The notes beneath the pieces are model-generated. The model worked only from the letters and a program-made list of their open reading frames with translations, was not told the DNA's origin and did no database searches. Made by a program: the position numbers and the translations under genes. A stretch of 64,000 nt of DNA, from positions 310,001-374,000 of the forward strand of contig NZ_JAGZ01000001.1 in the NCBI RefSeq assembly GCF_000526915.1, written 5' to 3'. This document shows, in pieces, positions 1 through 8,834 of this stretch. The stretch is from Mycobacterium genavense ATCC 51234. GTDB lineage: Bacteria; Actinomycetota; Actinomycetes; Mycobacteriales; Mycobacteriaceae. Each line of letters opens with the position of its first letter. Position 1 is the stretch's first letter.

Positions 1-683
1 CGGTGCACCACGTCGTCGTCGGTCCGCCGTTCGGTTTGGATCACGTGGACGTGCCCGCGGACGCCGACCTCGTCGTGGTGGGCAATCCGACCAACCCCAC
101 CTCGGTGCTGCACCGGCGCGAGCAGCTGCTCGCACTGCGTCGGCCCGGACGGATCCTGGTGATCGACGAGGCGTTCGCGGATTCGGTTCCCGGCGAACCG
201 GAGTCGCTGGCCGCCGACTCGCTGCCCGACGTGCTGGTTCTGCGCAGCCTGACCAAGACGTGGGCGCTGGCCGGGCTGCGAGTGGGCTATGCACTGGGCG
301 CGCCAGAGGTGCTGGTGCGGTTGACCGCTCACCGTGCGCACTGGCCGGTGGGCGCGCTGCAACTCGAGGCCATCACCGCCTGCAGCGGCGCCGACGCGGT
401 TGCCGACGCGGTGCGGCTGGCACAGTTGCGGGCCGAGATGGTGGCCGGTCTGAGCTCGATAGGTGCCGAGGTGGTCGACGGCGTGGCCCCGTTCGTGCTG
501 TTTCGCCTTCCACATGCCGACGAGACACGAAACAGGCTGCACGACAAGGGGATTGCTGTGCGCCGCGGTGACACGTTCGTCGGCCTGGACGGCAGTTATC
601 TGCGGGCCGCGGTGCGCCCCGAGTGGCCGCTGCTGGTCCAGGCGATCTCGGAAACCATGCCCGTCAGCGGGAGGCAGCGGTGA
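1..683 (+). CDS. cobC: CobC-like PLP-dependent aminotransferase, 3' part
   Basis: C-terminal part of a fold-type I PLP aminotransferase; the gene begins before the window and the first complete codon is at base 3. The stretch DEAFADSV and then [18 protein letters not shown] carry the PLP-phosphate region and the Schiff-base lysine typical of the HisC/CobD (threonine-phosphate decarboxylase) family. The ortholog in M. tuberculosis is Rv2231c, annotated cobC. It may act in cobalamin side-chain synthesis or as a histidinol-phosphate aminotransferase-like enzyme; sequence alone does not decide. Its stop codon overlaps the GTG of the next gene (GTGA), so the two are translationally coupled. Confidence 0.85.
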   Translation, partial: VHHVVVGPPFGLDHVDVPADADLVVVGNPTNPTSVLHRREQLLALRRPGRILVIDEAFADSVPGEPESLAADSLPDVLVLRSLTKTWALAGLRVGYALGAPEVLVRLTAHRAHWPVGALQLEAITACSGADAVADAVRLAQLRAEMVAGLSSIGAEVVDGVAPFVLFRLPHADETRNRLHDKGIAVRRGDTFVGLDGSYLRAAVRPEWPLLVQAISETMPVSGRQR

Positions 684-1819
684 GCGCACGGCTATCCGAC
701 GTGATCGAGGTCCTGGACCAGGCCTACCCGCCGCGGCTGGCCCAACCCTGGGATTCGGTGGGCCTGGTGTGCGGTGACCCCAACGACCTGCTCGATTCGG
801 TCACGATCGCCGTCGACGCCACCCCGGCGGTGGTCGACGACGTGCCCGAGGCCGGGCTGCTGCTGGCTCACCACCCGCTGCTGTTGCGCGGCGTCGACAC
901 CGTCGCCGCCAGCACGCCGAAGGGCGCCTTGGTGCATCGGCTGATCCGAAGTGGGCGTTCGCTGTTCACCGCGCACACCAATGCCGACTCGGCGTCGCCC
1001 GGCGTCTCCGACGCGCTGGCGGATGCTCTTGGCCTTACCGTCGAAGCGGCACTCGAACCGCAGTCGGAGCCAGCCGATCTCGACAAGTGGGTGATCTATG
1101 TGCCGCGAGCGAACGCGGAAGCGGTGCAGGAAGCGGTGTTCGAGGCCGGCGCCGGCCATATCGGGGACTACTCGCACTGCAGCTGGAGCGTCAGCGGCAT
1201 CGGCCAGTTCCTGCCCCACGACGGCGCCACGCCCGCGGTCGGCACCGTCGGCACCGTCGAACGGGTGGACGAAGACCGGTTCGAGGTCGTCGCACCCGCG
1301 CGGGCCCGGCCGGCGGTGCTGGCGGCGATGCGCGCCGCCCACCCGTACGAAGAGCCGGCCTTCGACATCTTCGCCCTGGTGCCCGCGCCCGGCGATGCCG
1401 GATTGGGCCGCGTCGGTACGCTGGCGCAACCGGAATCGTTGCGCGCCTTCGTCTCCCGCGTCGGCGCCGCGCTGCCGCAGACGTCCTGGGGGGTGCGGGC
1501 GTCCGGCGACCCCGACAAAGTCGTCTCCCGGGTCGCGGTGTGCGGCGGCGCCGGCGACTCGCTGCTGAGCATCGTCGCGCGCGCCGACGTGCAGGCCTAC
1601 GTGACCGCCGACCTGCGCCACCACCCGGCCGACGAGCATCGCCGGGCCTCGGACGTGGCGCTGATCGACGTCGCGCACTGGGCCAGCGAATTCCCTTGGT
1701 GCACACAAGCTGCCGAGGTGCTGCGATCCCGGTTCGGTGCGGACCTGCCGGTGCACGTGTCCACCACCCGCACCGACCCTTGGAACATCGGCCACGAATC
1801 ATGTGGAGACCAATCATGA
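680..1819 (+). CDS. Nif3-like dinuclear metal center protein
   Basis: Nif3/YbgI family protein of 379 residues, ortholog of Rv2230c. The family's metal-binding histidines are visible in [11 protein letters not shown] and in [10 protein letters not shown] near the N-terminus, and in [10 protein letters not shown] near the C-terminus. The middle insert (about residues 130-240) is the extra domain found in longer Nif3 proteins. I chose GTG at 680 because GGGAGG lies a few bases upstream and the codon overlaps the preceding stop; a longer frame upstream has no ribosome-binding site. The biochemical role of the family is unsettled (formerly called GTP cyclohydrolase type 2-like). The stop overlaps the next ATG. 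Confidence 0.9.
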   Translation: MSARLSDVIEVLDQAYPPRLAQPWDSVGLVCGDPNDLLDSVTIAVDATPAVVDDVPEAGLLLAHHPLLLRGVDTVAASTPKGALVHRLIRSGRSLFTAHTNADSASPGVSDALADALGLTVEAALEPQSEPADLDKWVIYVPRANAEAVQEAVFEAGAGHIGDYSHCSWSVSGIGQFLPHDGATPAVGTVGTVERVDEDRFEVVAPARARPAVLAAMRAAHPYEEPAFDIFALVPAPGDAGLGRVGTLAQPESLRAFVSRVGAALPQTSWGVRASGDPDKVVSRVAVCGGAGDSLLSIVARADVQAYVTADLRHHPADEHRRASDVALIDVAHWASEFPWCTQAAEVLRSRFGADLPVHVSTTRTDPWNIGHESCGDQS

Positions 1820-2553
1820 AAGCCGAAGTAGCACAGCAGCGTTCGCTCTTGGAGTTGTCCGAGCTGGACGCGGAGCTGGCCCGCATCGCGCACCGGGCCA
1901 CTCGACTGCCACAGCGCGAGGCCATCGAGCGGATGCGAGCCGAGCACGACGCGGCCAATGACCGGCTGGGCGCACTGCGAATCGAGTTGGAGGATCTCGA
2001 CACTCAGGTATCGCGGTACGAGTCGGAGATCGCGGCGGTGCGCCAGCGTGAGGATCGCGACCGGTCGTTGCTCGAGTCGGGGGCCACCGATGCCAAGCAG
2101 CTGGCGGATCTGCAGCACGAACTGGAAACCCTGATCCGCCGGCAGACCAGCCTGGAAGATTCGCTGCTGGAAGTCATGGAACGCCGCGAGGAGCTAGCCG
2201 CCCAGCTGACCGCCGAGCAGGACGCGATAGCCACGCTGCGGTCCGAGCTGGCGGGCGCCCAGCAAGACCTCGATGCCGCCCTGGCCGAAATCGACGAGAC
2301 CCGGCAGGCGCATGCGGCGCAGCGCGACCGGCTGGCCGCGTCCCTGGACCCCGATCTGTCCGCCCTCTACGAGCGGCGGCGCGCCGGGGGAGGACCGGGC
2401 GCCGGGCCCCTGCTGGGACATCGGTGCGGCGCGTGCCGGATCGAGATCGACCGGGGAGAGCTGGCCCGCATCTCGGCGGCGGCCGACGACGACGTGGTGT
2501 GCTGCCCCGAATGCGGAGCGATCCTGTTGCGCGTCAAGGGGACCGGGCAGTGA
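1816..2553 (+). CDS. coiled-coil zinc-ribbon protein (Rv2229c family)
   Basis: A 245-residue protein, mostly a long charged helix (roughly residues 5-190, rich in Glu, Arg, Ala and Leu) predicted to form a coiled coil. A C-terminal zinc ribbon follows, with Cys pairs in [10 protein letters not shown] and [10 protein letters not shown]. This architecture is the CT398/DUF164-like family. Members are thought to bind nucleic acid or act as adaptors, but no reaction is established. The ATG at 1816 overlaps the upstream stop (ATGA), and the stop overlaps the GTG of rnhC, so the gene sits inside a tightly coupled operon with Nif3 and RNase H. That position suggests a nucleic-acid-linked role, which is inference. 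Confidence 0.88.
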   Translation: MKAEVAQQRSLLELSELDAELARIAHRATRLPQREAIERMRAEHDAANDRLGALRIELEDLDTQVSRYESEIAAVRQREDRDRSLLESGATDAKQLADLQHELETLIRRQTSLEDSLLEVMERREELAAQLTAEQDAIATLRSELAGAQQDLDAALAEIDETRQAHAAQRDRLAASLDPDLSALYERRRAGGGPGAGPLLGHRCGACRIEIDRGELARISAAADDDVVCCPECGAILLRVKGTGQ

Positions 2554-3659
2554 AGGTCGTTATCGAAGCCGACGGGGGATCGCGCGGCAATCCCGGACCG
2601 GCCAGCTACGGCGCGGTGGTGCACACCGAGGACCGCGCGACTGTGCTGGCCGAAAACAAGCAGGTTATCGGCCGGGCCACCAACAACGTCGCCGAATACT
2701 GCGGCCTGATAGCCGGTTTGGAAGACGCCGTGAAACTCGGCGCCAGCGAGGCCGACGTGTTCATGGATTCCAAGTTGGTGGTGGAGCAGATGTCGGGGCG
2801 GTGGAAAGTCAAGCACCCCGACCTGATCGAGTTGCACGCCCGGGCTCGAGAATTGGCGGTGCGCTTCGACCGGATCAGCTACACGTGGGTACCGCGCGAA
2901 CGCAACAAACATGCCGATCGGCTGGCCAACGAGGCGATGGACGCCGCGGCCGCAGTCGACGCCTCGACGGTCGACGAGCCTGCGAAGGATCCCGTCAAAT
3001 CCGCTGCGCCGCAACCCTCGTCGCCACCCGGCTGGACCGGTGCGCGCGGCGCCCCGACCAGGCTGCTGTTGCTGCGCCACGGGCAGACCGCATTGTCGGT
3101 GCAGCGCCGCTATCCCGGCCGGGGCAATCCGGAACTGACCGAGTTAGGGCGTCGGCAGGCCCAGGCGGCGGCGCGGTACCTGGCCGAACGTGGCGGCATC
3201 GCCGCGGTGATCTCCTCGCCGTTGCAACGGGCCTACGACACCGCGGCGGTGGCGGCCAAGGCACTGGGCCTGGACGTGACCGTCGACGACGACCTGATCG
3301 AGACCGACTTCGGCGGCTGGGAGGGGCTAACGTTCGCAGAGGCCGCCGAACGCGATCCGGAACTACATAGCCGCTGGCTGCGCGACACCAGCACGGAACC
3401 GCCGGGCGGGGAGAGTTTCGATGCCGCACTCGAGCGGGTGTGCCAGGCGCGGGAACGCATCGTCGCCGCCCATCAAGGCGCAACGGTGTTGGTCGTTTCG
3501 CACGTCACGCCGATCAAGATGTTGTTGCGCCTCGCGCTGGATGCCGGGCCCGGCATCCTGTACAGATTGCACCTTGACCTGGCATCCTTGAGCATCGCGG
3601 AGTTCTATTCGGATGGGGCATCTTCGGTGCGACTCGTGAATCAGACCGGCTATCTCTAG
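2550..3659 (+). CDS. rnhC: bifunctional RNase HI / histidine phosphatase RnhC
   Basis: A 369-residue fusion, ortholog of Rv2228c. Residues 1-130 form an RNase HI domain with the catalytic carboxylates D8, E49, D73 and D123 all present, so it should cleave RNA in RNA-DNA hybrids. A Pro/Ala-rich linker (about 131-168) leads to a histidine-phosphatase (phosphoglycerate-mutase-like) domain starting at LLLLRHGQT, with H177 as the phosphorylated residue. In Mtb the phosphatase half has been described as CobC-like acid phosphatase. GTG at 2550 overlaps the previous stop. Both domains look intact. Confidence 0.93.
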   Translation: MKVVIEADGGSRGNPGPASYGAVVHTEDRATVLAENKQVIGRATNNVAEYCGLIAGLEDAVKLGASEADVFMDSKLVVEQMSGRWKVKHPDLIELHARARELAVRFDRISYTWVPRERNKHADRLANEAMDAAAAVDASTVDEPAKDPVKSAAPQPSSPPGWTGARGAPTRLLLLRHGQTALSVQRRYPGRGNPELTELGRRQAQAAARYLAERGGIAAVISSPLQRAYDTAAVAAKALGLDVTVDDDLIETDFGGWEGLTFAEAAERDPELHSRWLRDTSTEPPGGESFDAALERVCQARERIVAAHQGATVLVVSHVTPIKMLLRLALDAGPGILYRLHLDLASLSIAEFYSDGASSVRLVNQTGYL

Positions 3660-3673
3660 CCGCTAGGAGCAGC

Positions 3674-4264
3674 ATGTCGCTGGATCAACGACCCGGGGCA
3701 GCACCGGGCGAAGTTCCCGCAGCTATTCGGGCGCAGGTGATGCCGGCGGTGCTCGACGAGTTGGCCTGCTGGGGTGTGGAACGTTTCAGCGTCGAGGCCC
3801 TGGCCGAGCGTCATCGCATCGACACCGAGATGATTTACCGCCACTGGGGCAACCGTCAGCGGCTGATCGTCGATGCGGCGCTGGCCGACCTCGAGACCTG
3901 GGGCGACGTGCCGAACACCGGCTCGTTGCACGGGGATTTGGAAGCGTTGGCCCTGGGCGTCGCCAAGCGCATCAACGACGAGGTGGGCCGTGCGTTCTTG
4001 CGGGCGCTGGTGATGGGGCCTCGTGGACGCCACGACGAAGAGACCCGAATGATGTTCTGGCGGGCCCGTTTCGCGATTGTGCGCCAGATCGTCGACCGGA
4101 CCAAGGACCGCGGTGAACTACGCGACGGCATCACCACGGTGGCTGCCACTCAGATTCTGTTGGCGCCGATCAATATTCGCGCGCTGTATTCGGATGCGCC
4201 GATCGACGACGAGTACTGCCTGGCCATTGCCGACATGGCCTACCACGCAATTGCCTGCGAATAG
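3674..4264 (+). CDS. TetR-family transcriptional regulator
   Basis: A 196-residue protein with an N-terminal helix-turn-helix (about residues 20-65, including FSVEALAERHRIDTEMIYRHW) and a helical ligand-binding C-terminal half, as in TetR regulators. The start ATG has AGGAG five bases upstream and lies 14 bp after rnhC, so it may be co-transcribed with that operon. It faces the ferredoxin/P450 pair across a strong palindrome. Whether it once controlled the P450 is inference; its ligand is unknown. Confidence 0.85.
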   Translation: MSLDQRPGAAPGEVPAAIRAQVMPAVLDELACWGVERFSVEALAERHRIDTEMIYRHWGNRQRLIVDAALADLETWGDVPNTGSLHGDLEALALGVAKRINDEVGRAFLRALVMGPRGRHDEETRMMFWRARFAIVRQIVDRTKDRGELRDGITTVAATQILLAPINIRALYSDAPIDDEYCLAIADMAYHAIACE

Positions 4265-4290
4265 GCGCTGCTCCATGACGGCCTGCCCTG

Positions 4291-4352
4291 CGCCGAACGT
4301 GCTCTGGTGGAGGGATTTTGGCGATTTTCTCGCCACCAGAGCACGTTCGGCG
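4291..4352. terminator. 20-bp perfect inverted repeat, bidirectional terminator-like
   Basis: Arms at 4291-4310 and 4333-4352 are perfect reverse complements over 20 bp (left arm begins CGCCGAACGTG), with a 22-base loop. The element sits between the convergent tetR and ferredoxin genes. It has no T-tract, as is common for mycobacterial hairpin terminators. It could also be a copy of a dispersed palindromic repeat. Confidence 0.7.
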
Positions 4353-4398
4353 AAAAGGGGGGCCTCGGCGAAAATGGGAGCGTCGGCGCAGGGGGGCG

Positions 4399-4593
4399 TC
4401 AGCGCAACAACGTGATCGCGTGCTCGGGGCAGTTCTTCTCCCCGATCGCGGCCTGCTCTTCGAGCTCACCGGAGACGTCCTCGACGAGCACCACACAGTG
4501 GCCGACGTCGTCGGCGTCGAAGACCTCGGGCGCCAGGCTGTAGCAGCGCCCGTGGCCGGTGCACAGGTCGGCGTCGACCGCCACGCGAGTCAT
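4399..4593 (-). CDS. small ferredoxin of P450 type
   Basis: A 64-residue ferredoxin with CxxHxxC at residues 11-17 (CTGHGRC) and the distal Cys-Pro at 55-56, the arrangement of mycobacterial 3Fe-4S or 4Fe-4S ferredoxins that donate electrons to cytochromes P450. The start overlaps the P450 stop (ATGA), a typical P450-ferredoxin operon. The reading frame is intact although the partner P450 is dead, so it either serves another P450 or has not yet decayed. Confidence 0.9.
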   Translation of the reverse strand: MTRVAVDADLCTGHGRCYSLAPEVFDADDVGHCVVLVEDVSGELEEQAAIGEKNCPEHAITLLR

Positions 4594-5755
4594 GAGACTG
4601 CGAAGATCAGCGGCAGCGATTCCACTGATCTGAGCGCCGCCGTATAGGTCAGTTGGGTGCCGGGCTTGATCTCGTAATCCGGTATGCGCCGATGGAATTC
4701 GCGCAACGCCACCCGCAGCTCCATCCGCGCCAGATGCGATCCCAGGAAACGATGCGGGCCGCCACCGAACGCGCGGTGCCGGTTGGGGTTGCGGGTGAAA
4801 TCCACCACTTCGGGGTCAGGAAACTCGGCGGGGTCGGTGTTGGCCGCGCCGAGCAACGGGCTGACCCGCTCGCCTTTGCTGATCGGGCATCCGCCCACCT
4901 CGACGTCTTGCATCGCGACCCGGGCGACACCGGGAACCGGTGTCTCTTAACGCAACAACTCTTCGACCGCGTGCGGCAGCACAGCGGGCTGCTCGACGAG
5001 TTGACGACGGTGCTCGGGGTGACGCGCCAGATAGACGAAGAAGCAATCCAGCGAGTCGGTGACGGTGTCCAGGCCGGCGATCAGGAACAGGAAGCAGATG
5101 TCGAGCAGCTCCTCGCGCGACAACGTTCGGCCCTCGGCGGTCAGGTTGGCCGCGATCATCGCGGACAGCACGTCGTCGCGTGGGTTGGCGATGTGGTCGT
5201 CGATGGCCCGCTCGAAGTAGTCGTAGATCTGTTGTGCCACCGGGGCCGAACTTTCGTGCCGGTGGTTGAAACCGGCGTCGCCTTCGGGGCGGATCACGGC
5301 GTCTTTCCATGGTCGAGGTCTGCCAGTGGCAGGCCGAGCAGTTGCAGGAAGACGGTGCACGGCAGCGGAACCGCGAACTCGGCGTGGAAGTCGCATTCGC
5401 CCCGCCCGGCGAAGCGATCGATCATCTCGTTCACCAGCTCGGTGACGCGCGGTTCGCGGCGGGCCATCTCCCGCGGGGTGAACAGCGGGTCGAGGACGCG
5501 CCGATATTTCGCATGCTCGGGAGGATCGATTTGCAGCGGAATCAGCGGCCGGATGTTGCCGAGGTTGACCGCATCCATGTTCGACGAGAACAGCTCAGTG
5601 TGCTTGAGCGCCATCTCGATGTCGGCGAGACGGCTGAGCACCACCGCCTGGTCCGACCGGAACACCGGGCTCGATTCGCGCAGCGCCTTGTACATGGGCT
5701 GCGGCTCCGCGATTCCCATCATCGTCTGATCGAAGAACCCTTGGGCTTCTGTCAT
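4590..5755 (-). pseudogene. cytochrome P450 pseudogene (frameshift, nonsense, heme Cys lost)
   Basis: Three fragments together make one P450 of normal length. Residues up to LPLADLD are in one frame. The I-helix part (LFLIAGLDTVTDS) and K-helix part (EELLR) are in another after a frameshift with a short loss near 5310. A TAA at 4947-4949 follows EELLR directly, and the same frame then continues as ETPVPGVARVAM to the C-terminus. The heme-binding loop reads FGGGPHRFLGSHLAR, with TTC (Phe) where the family has the heme-ligating Cys. Any of the three lesions should abolish activity. The start ATG (5755) lies downstream of an AT-rich stretch at 5765-5812. The substrate class is unknown. Confidence 0.88.
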
Positions 5756-5859
5756 GCGGTCAGCGTGCACCAACTTCTTATTTAAGCAATGATGCTAACA
5801 ATTGGGCAATAGCGTGCGGGCGCGTGCTCGGGGCGCTGGCCAGGAGGTTGACCAGCGAG

Positions 5860-5865
5860 TACCGT
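5860..5865 (+). promoter_or_regulatory. -10 element for rnpB
   Basis: TACCGT matches the TANNNT -10 consensus of the main mycobacterial sigma factor. It ends 6 bases before the 5' end of RNase P RNA inferred from pairing of the two RNA ends. No good -35 is visible at the usual distance. Confidence 0.5.
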
Positions 5866-5871
5866 GTTCGT

Positions 5872-6287
<416 letters not shown>

Positions 6288-6292
6288 CCTCA

Positions 6293-6355
6293 GCGCGAAA
6301 CTGTAACTGGCAACCCATCGCCCGAGAGGCGGCGTCGCCAGTTACAGCCTCGCGC
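6293..6355. terminator. inverted repeat between rnpB and CYTH/CHAD gene
   Basis: Arms 6293-6311 and 6337-6355 pair, with a perfect 11-bp core (CTGTAACTGGC / GCCAGTTACAG) extended by GCGCG/CGCGC across a small mismatch, and a 25-base loop. It sits between two convergent genes, so it is probably a bidirectional terminator. Confidence 0.6.
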
Positions 6356-6361
6356 CGTAGG

Positions 6362-7948
6362 TCAGCGTGCCTTTTTCACCGACTTGTCGAGCTTGCGCAG
6401 CGCCTCGTCGAGTTGCTGACGGCAGCTCTCGGCCAGGTCGGCCTCCTGCTGGTAAAGCAGGCCGTAGGTGAAGGTGTCTTCGCCCGCCGCGTACGCGGCG
6501 TCGGCCTGCTGAATCAGATGCTCGCGGCTGACGACGCTGTCCTGGTGATCGCCGAGCAGCGACTGGATGGCCTTGGCCTGCTTGGAGACGTCCTCCGCGC
6601 CGGTGGCCGCCGCGGTGTAGCGAAGTCGCTTGGCGCGCTTACGAATTACGTGCAGCGCCTCGTCGCGATCGTGCTCCTCGTCGCGATCGTGCTCCTCGTC
6701 GTCATGATCCTCGGCGTCGGCCGACGGCTCGGGGTGCTCCTCCTGGGCGGCATGGGCGGCTTCGTCGACTTGGGCCGCGGCCTTGGCGGCCTTGCGTACC
6801 TTCTTGTAGGCGGCGTCGATGGTGACCGGCGGCGGCTGCTCGCCGGTTGCGGTGACCGGGCTTTCGGCCACGATCGAATCGAGCGCGTCGAGCAGCCGGA
6901 AGTAGCGCAGCGAGCGCATCGCGATCAACGACCGTCGCAACCCGGACTGGTAGCGGCGTTTGGCGCCCTCAACCAGGCGTTCGCGCACCGGTCCACGGAC
7001 CAGCTCGGGCGACAGCCGGTCCAGCTCTTGCTCGTAGCGCTGCGCGAGCACCTCGGCGTCGCGCGCCACGCCCAAGATGCCGGCGAGCTCGCGCAGTTCG
7101 TCGAGCACCCAGGCGTGGGTGTCGTCGGACATTCCCGCTTGGGCATCTTTGAGCAGGCTGCGGATTTTGCGGGTGGTGACCCGCATCTGGTGCACCGAGT
7201 CGTAGACGTCGGCGCGCACCGCGCGGTCCCACACCAGCAGCTCGTCGATCTGCTCGGCGATCGCCCGCTGGACCGGATCTTCGGGTGGCTGGGCGCCGTT
7301 GGTCGGTTCCGTCGTCCCGAGCACCCGCGCCAGCTTGGAGGCGTGGTTCGCGGGTTGCCCGCCGGCGTCCAGCAACCGGTTGCTCAACCGACTCAGCAGC
7401 TCGGTGTCGGCCTCCCCGCGGGATTCGTCGAGCTCGAGTTCCCATTCGCGCCACTCCTGCACGACGGGTTTCGAGTCGGGGTGGTCGGTTGCATTCTCCG
7501 CCCACGCGCGGACGTGGTCGTTGCTGAACTCGGCGAAGGGCGCGCCCTCGATGCTGAACAGCACCTGGCCTTCCCGCTGGGTCGTGATCCGGGCAACGGG
7601 TTTGAGCGGCCGGTCGCGCACGATCGCCAGCACCACGTCCAGCAATTCACTGGGCATGGTGTCGTCGTTCGTGGAGCCCAGGGGCGTTCGAATCTCGGTA
7701 CGGGTATCGGGCCCGGCCGGCAGCTTCAGGTGCCAGCCGGCGTCGTGGCCGCCGGTGCGGCGGCGCAGCGTGATATTGTTGCGGGCGAGGTCCTGCGACG
7801 GTGTGTCGAAGTACGTCGCGTCCAGCGATTGCGTCGGCAATTTCTCCACCCGACCCACCGTCGCGATGCCTTCGAACGACGGTGTGACCGTGGAATCGGG
7901 GACGTCGAACTTGCGCTCCACCTCCAGATGGCGCGAGGGCTCAGGCAT
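6362..7948 (-). CDS. CYTH-CHAD domain protein (Rv2226 family)
   Basis: A 528-residue two-domain protein. The N-terminal CYTH (triphosphate tunnel) domain begins with the signature ExExK as EVERKF, followed by YFDT and alternating charged strands. The C-terminal half is a CHAD helical domain with HQMRVTTRKIRSLLK and ALHVIRKRAKRLRY, the conserved His/Arg helices that bind polyphosphate in this family. A strongly acidic, repetitive segment (HDRDEEHDRDE) interrupts the CHAD domain. I chose ATG at 7948 because GAAGAGAA precedes it and the CYTH motif follows at once; an extension upstream is open but unsupported. Role probably linked to inorganic polyphosphate or triphosphates. Confidence 0.88.
   Translation of the reverse strand: MPEPSRHLEVERKFDVPDSTVTPSFEGIATVGRVEKLPTQSLDATYFDTPSQDLARNNITLRRRTGGHDAGWHLKLPAGPDTRTEIRTPLGSTNDDTMPSELLDVVLAIVRDRPLKPVARITTQREGQVLFSIEGAPFAEFSNDHVRAWAENATDHPDSKPVVQEWREWELELDESRGEADTELLSRLSNRLLDAGGQPANHASKLARVLGTTEPTNGAQPPEDPVQRAIAEQIDELLVWDRAVRADVYDSVHQMRVTTRKIRSLLKDAQAGMSDDTHAWVLDELRELAGILGVARDAEVLAQRYEQELDRLSPELVRGPVRERLVEGAKRRYQSGLRRSLIAMRSLRYFRLLDALDSIVAESPVTATGEQPPPVTIDAAYKKVRKAAKAAAQVDEAAHAAQEEHPEPSADAEDHDDEEHDRDEEHDRDEALHVIRKRAKRLRYTAAATGAEDVSKQAKAIQSLLGDHQDSVVSREHLIQQADAAYAAGEDTFTYGLLYQQEADLAESCRQQLDEALRKLDKSVKKAR
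6662..6697 (-). repeat. 18-bp tandem repeat inside the CHAD coding region
   Basis: Two identical 18-bp units (6662-6679 and 6680-6697), followed by a degenerate third. They encode repeats of a His-Asp-Arg-Asp-Glu-Glu type segment. Copy number is likely to vary between strains by slippage. Confidence 0.8.
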
Positions 7949-8114
7949 TTCTCTTCGGCTCCGTAGGGGGCGCGCCGACGCGGCATGGCATGGTCGTCGA
8001 CGCTCGTGACTGGCTACCCCTAGCGTGCCACACCACGCTTGCAGCGCCGGCAGCGATCTTTGCTGCGGCGTGTCCGCCACCGCTGGCCTGGGAGAACAAA
8101 TTTCGCGGGATCGG

Positions 8115-8357
8115 CTACGGGGGTGGGGGAGGCGGCGGGGTGTCCTCCGGCATCGGCGCGTAATCCGCCGGCGGCGGCACGTAGCGCTGAATGGCGTCGG
8201 CGACGTTGGCGCAACCGCTGACCGACACCCGTCGCCCGGTGCCGACGCAGACGGTGGCCTCGGCTTGCCCGGCAGAGTTCGTCGTGACCACGATTCCGGG
8301 AATTGAGATGATCGCCAGCACTGCCAGCAGTGCCCCGATCCAGCGGCGTCGATTCAT
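8115..8357 (-). CDS. small membrane-anchored or secreted protein with Pro tail
   Basis: An 80-residue protein beginning MNRRRWIGALLAVLAII: a short positive N-terminus followed by one hydrophobic helix (signal anchor or signal peptide). A small domain with two Cys (CVGTG...GCANV) and a poly-proline C-terminus follow. The start at 8357 gives a normal signal sequence; the in-frame extension upstream adds a polar stretch that would block one. Function not recognised. Confidence 0.65.
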   Translation of the reverse strand: MNRRRWIGALLAVLAIISIPGIVVTTNSAGQAEATVCVGTGRRVSVSGCANVADAIQRYVPPPADYAPMPEDTPPPPPPP

Positions 8358-8482
8358 TGCGCAAGCATATCGACCCCCGCGGTCGTCGCGGCGGGATTTT
8401 GCTTGTTTTCCACATGAATGGATTTGGTCCACTTATGGTTTGCCTGCGGGTAAGTATCGGATAGCTGATGGAGGAGCTACCA

Positions 8483-8833
8483 ATGGTGTTTTTCGCTCTC
8501 GCCACTTCGCGCGCCGTCGCTGCCGGCGCCATCGGCGGCGCAATGCTTTTCGCGTCCGCCGGCGCGGCTCAGGCGGACCCCGAGCCGGCGCCACCGAACT
8601 GCACGGCCGCCGATCTCGCCCAGGTTTCGTCGGGTGTCGCCGCCGCGACGTCGGTGTACCTGTTCAGCCATCCGGACGTCAACGCCTACTTCACCGGCCT
8701 AAAAGGCCAGCCGCGCAGCGAAATTGGCGATCAGATCAAGCAGTACATGGACGCCAACCCGCAGGCGCACGCTGATCTCGAGGCAATTCGGCAGCCGTTG
8801 GCCGATTTCAGGGCCCGCTGCGGAATGCAGTAG
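8483..8833 (+). CDS. secreted haemophore-family (MHB) heme-binding protein
   Basis: A 116-residue exported protein. A signal peptide ends around AGAAQA-DPEP. The mature part has the pattern of the mycobacterial haem-binding (Rv0203-like) family: two Cys (in PPNCTAADLA and FRARCGMQ) and helices containing YLFSHPDVNAYFTGL and IKQYMDANPQAHADL. Members bind heme outside the cell and may hand it to MmpL-type importers. The ATG at 8483 is preceded by GGAGGA at ideal spacing; an ATG at 8468 lies before that site and is less likely. The gene ends 1 bp from the convergent panB stop. Confidence 0.85.
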   Translation: MVFFALATSRAVAAGAIGGAMLFASAGAAQADPEPAPPNCTAADLAQVSSGVAAATSVYLFSHPDVNAYFTGLKGQPRSEIGDQIKQYMDANPQAHADLEAIRQPLADFRARCGMQ

Positions 8834-8834
8834 C

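Noticed and set aside
692..1795. A 367-codon open frame antisense to the Nif3-like gene
   Set aside because: Low-information composition and full overlap with a conserved gene; no ribosome-binding site.
5765..5815. A TetR operator in the AT-rich stretch before the P450
   Set aside because: Only short, weak symmetry is visible (a CAATTG core and repeated GCAAT); not enough to call an operator.
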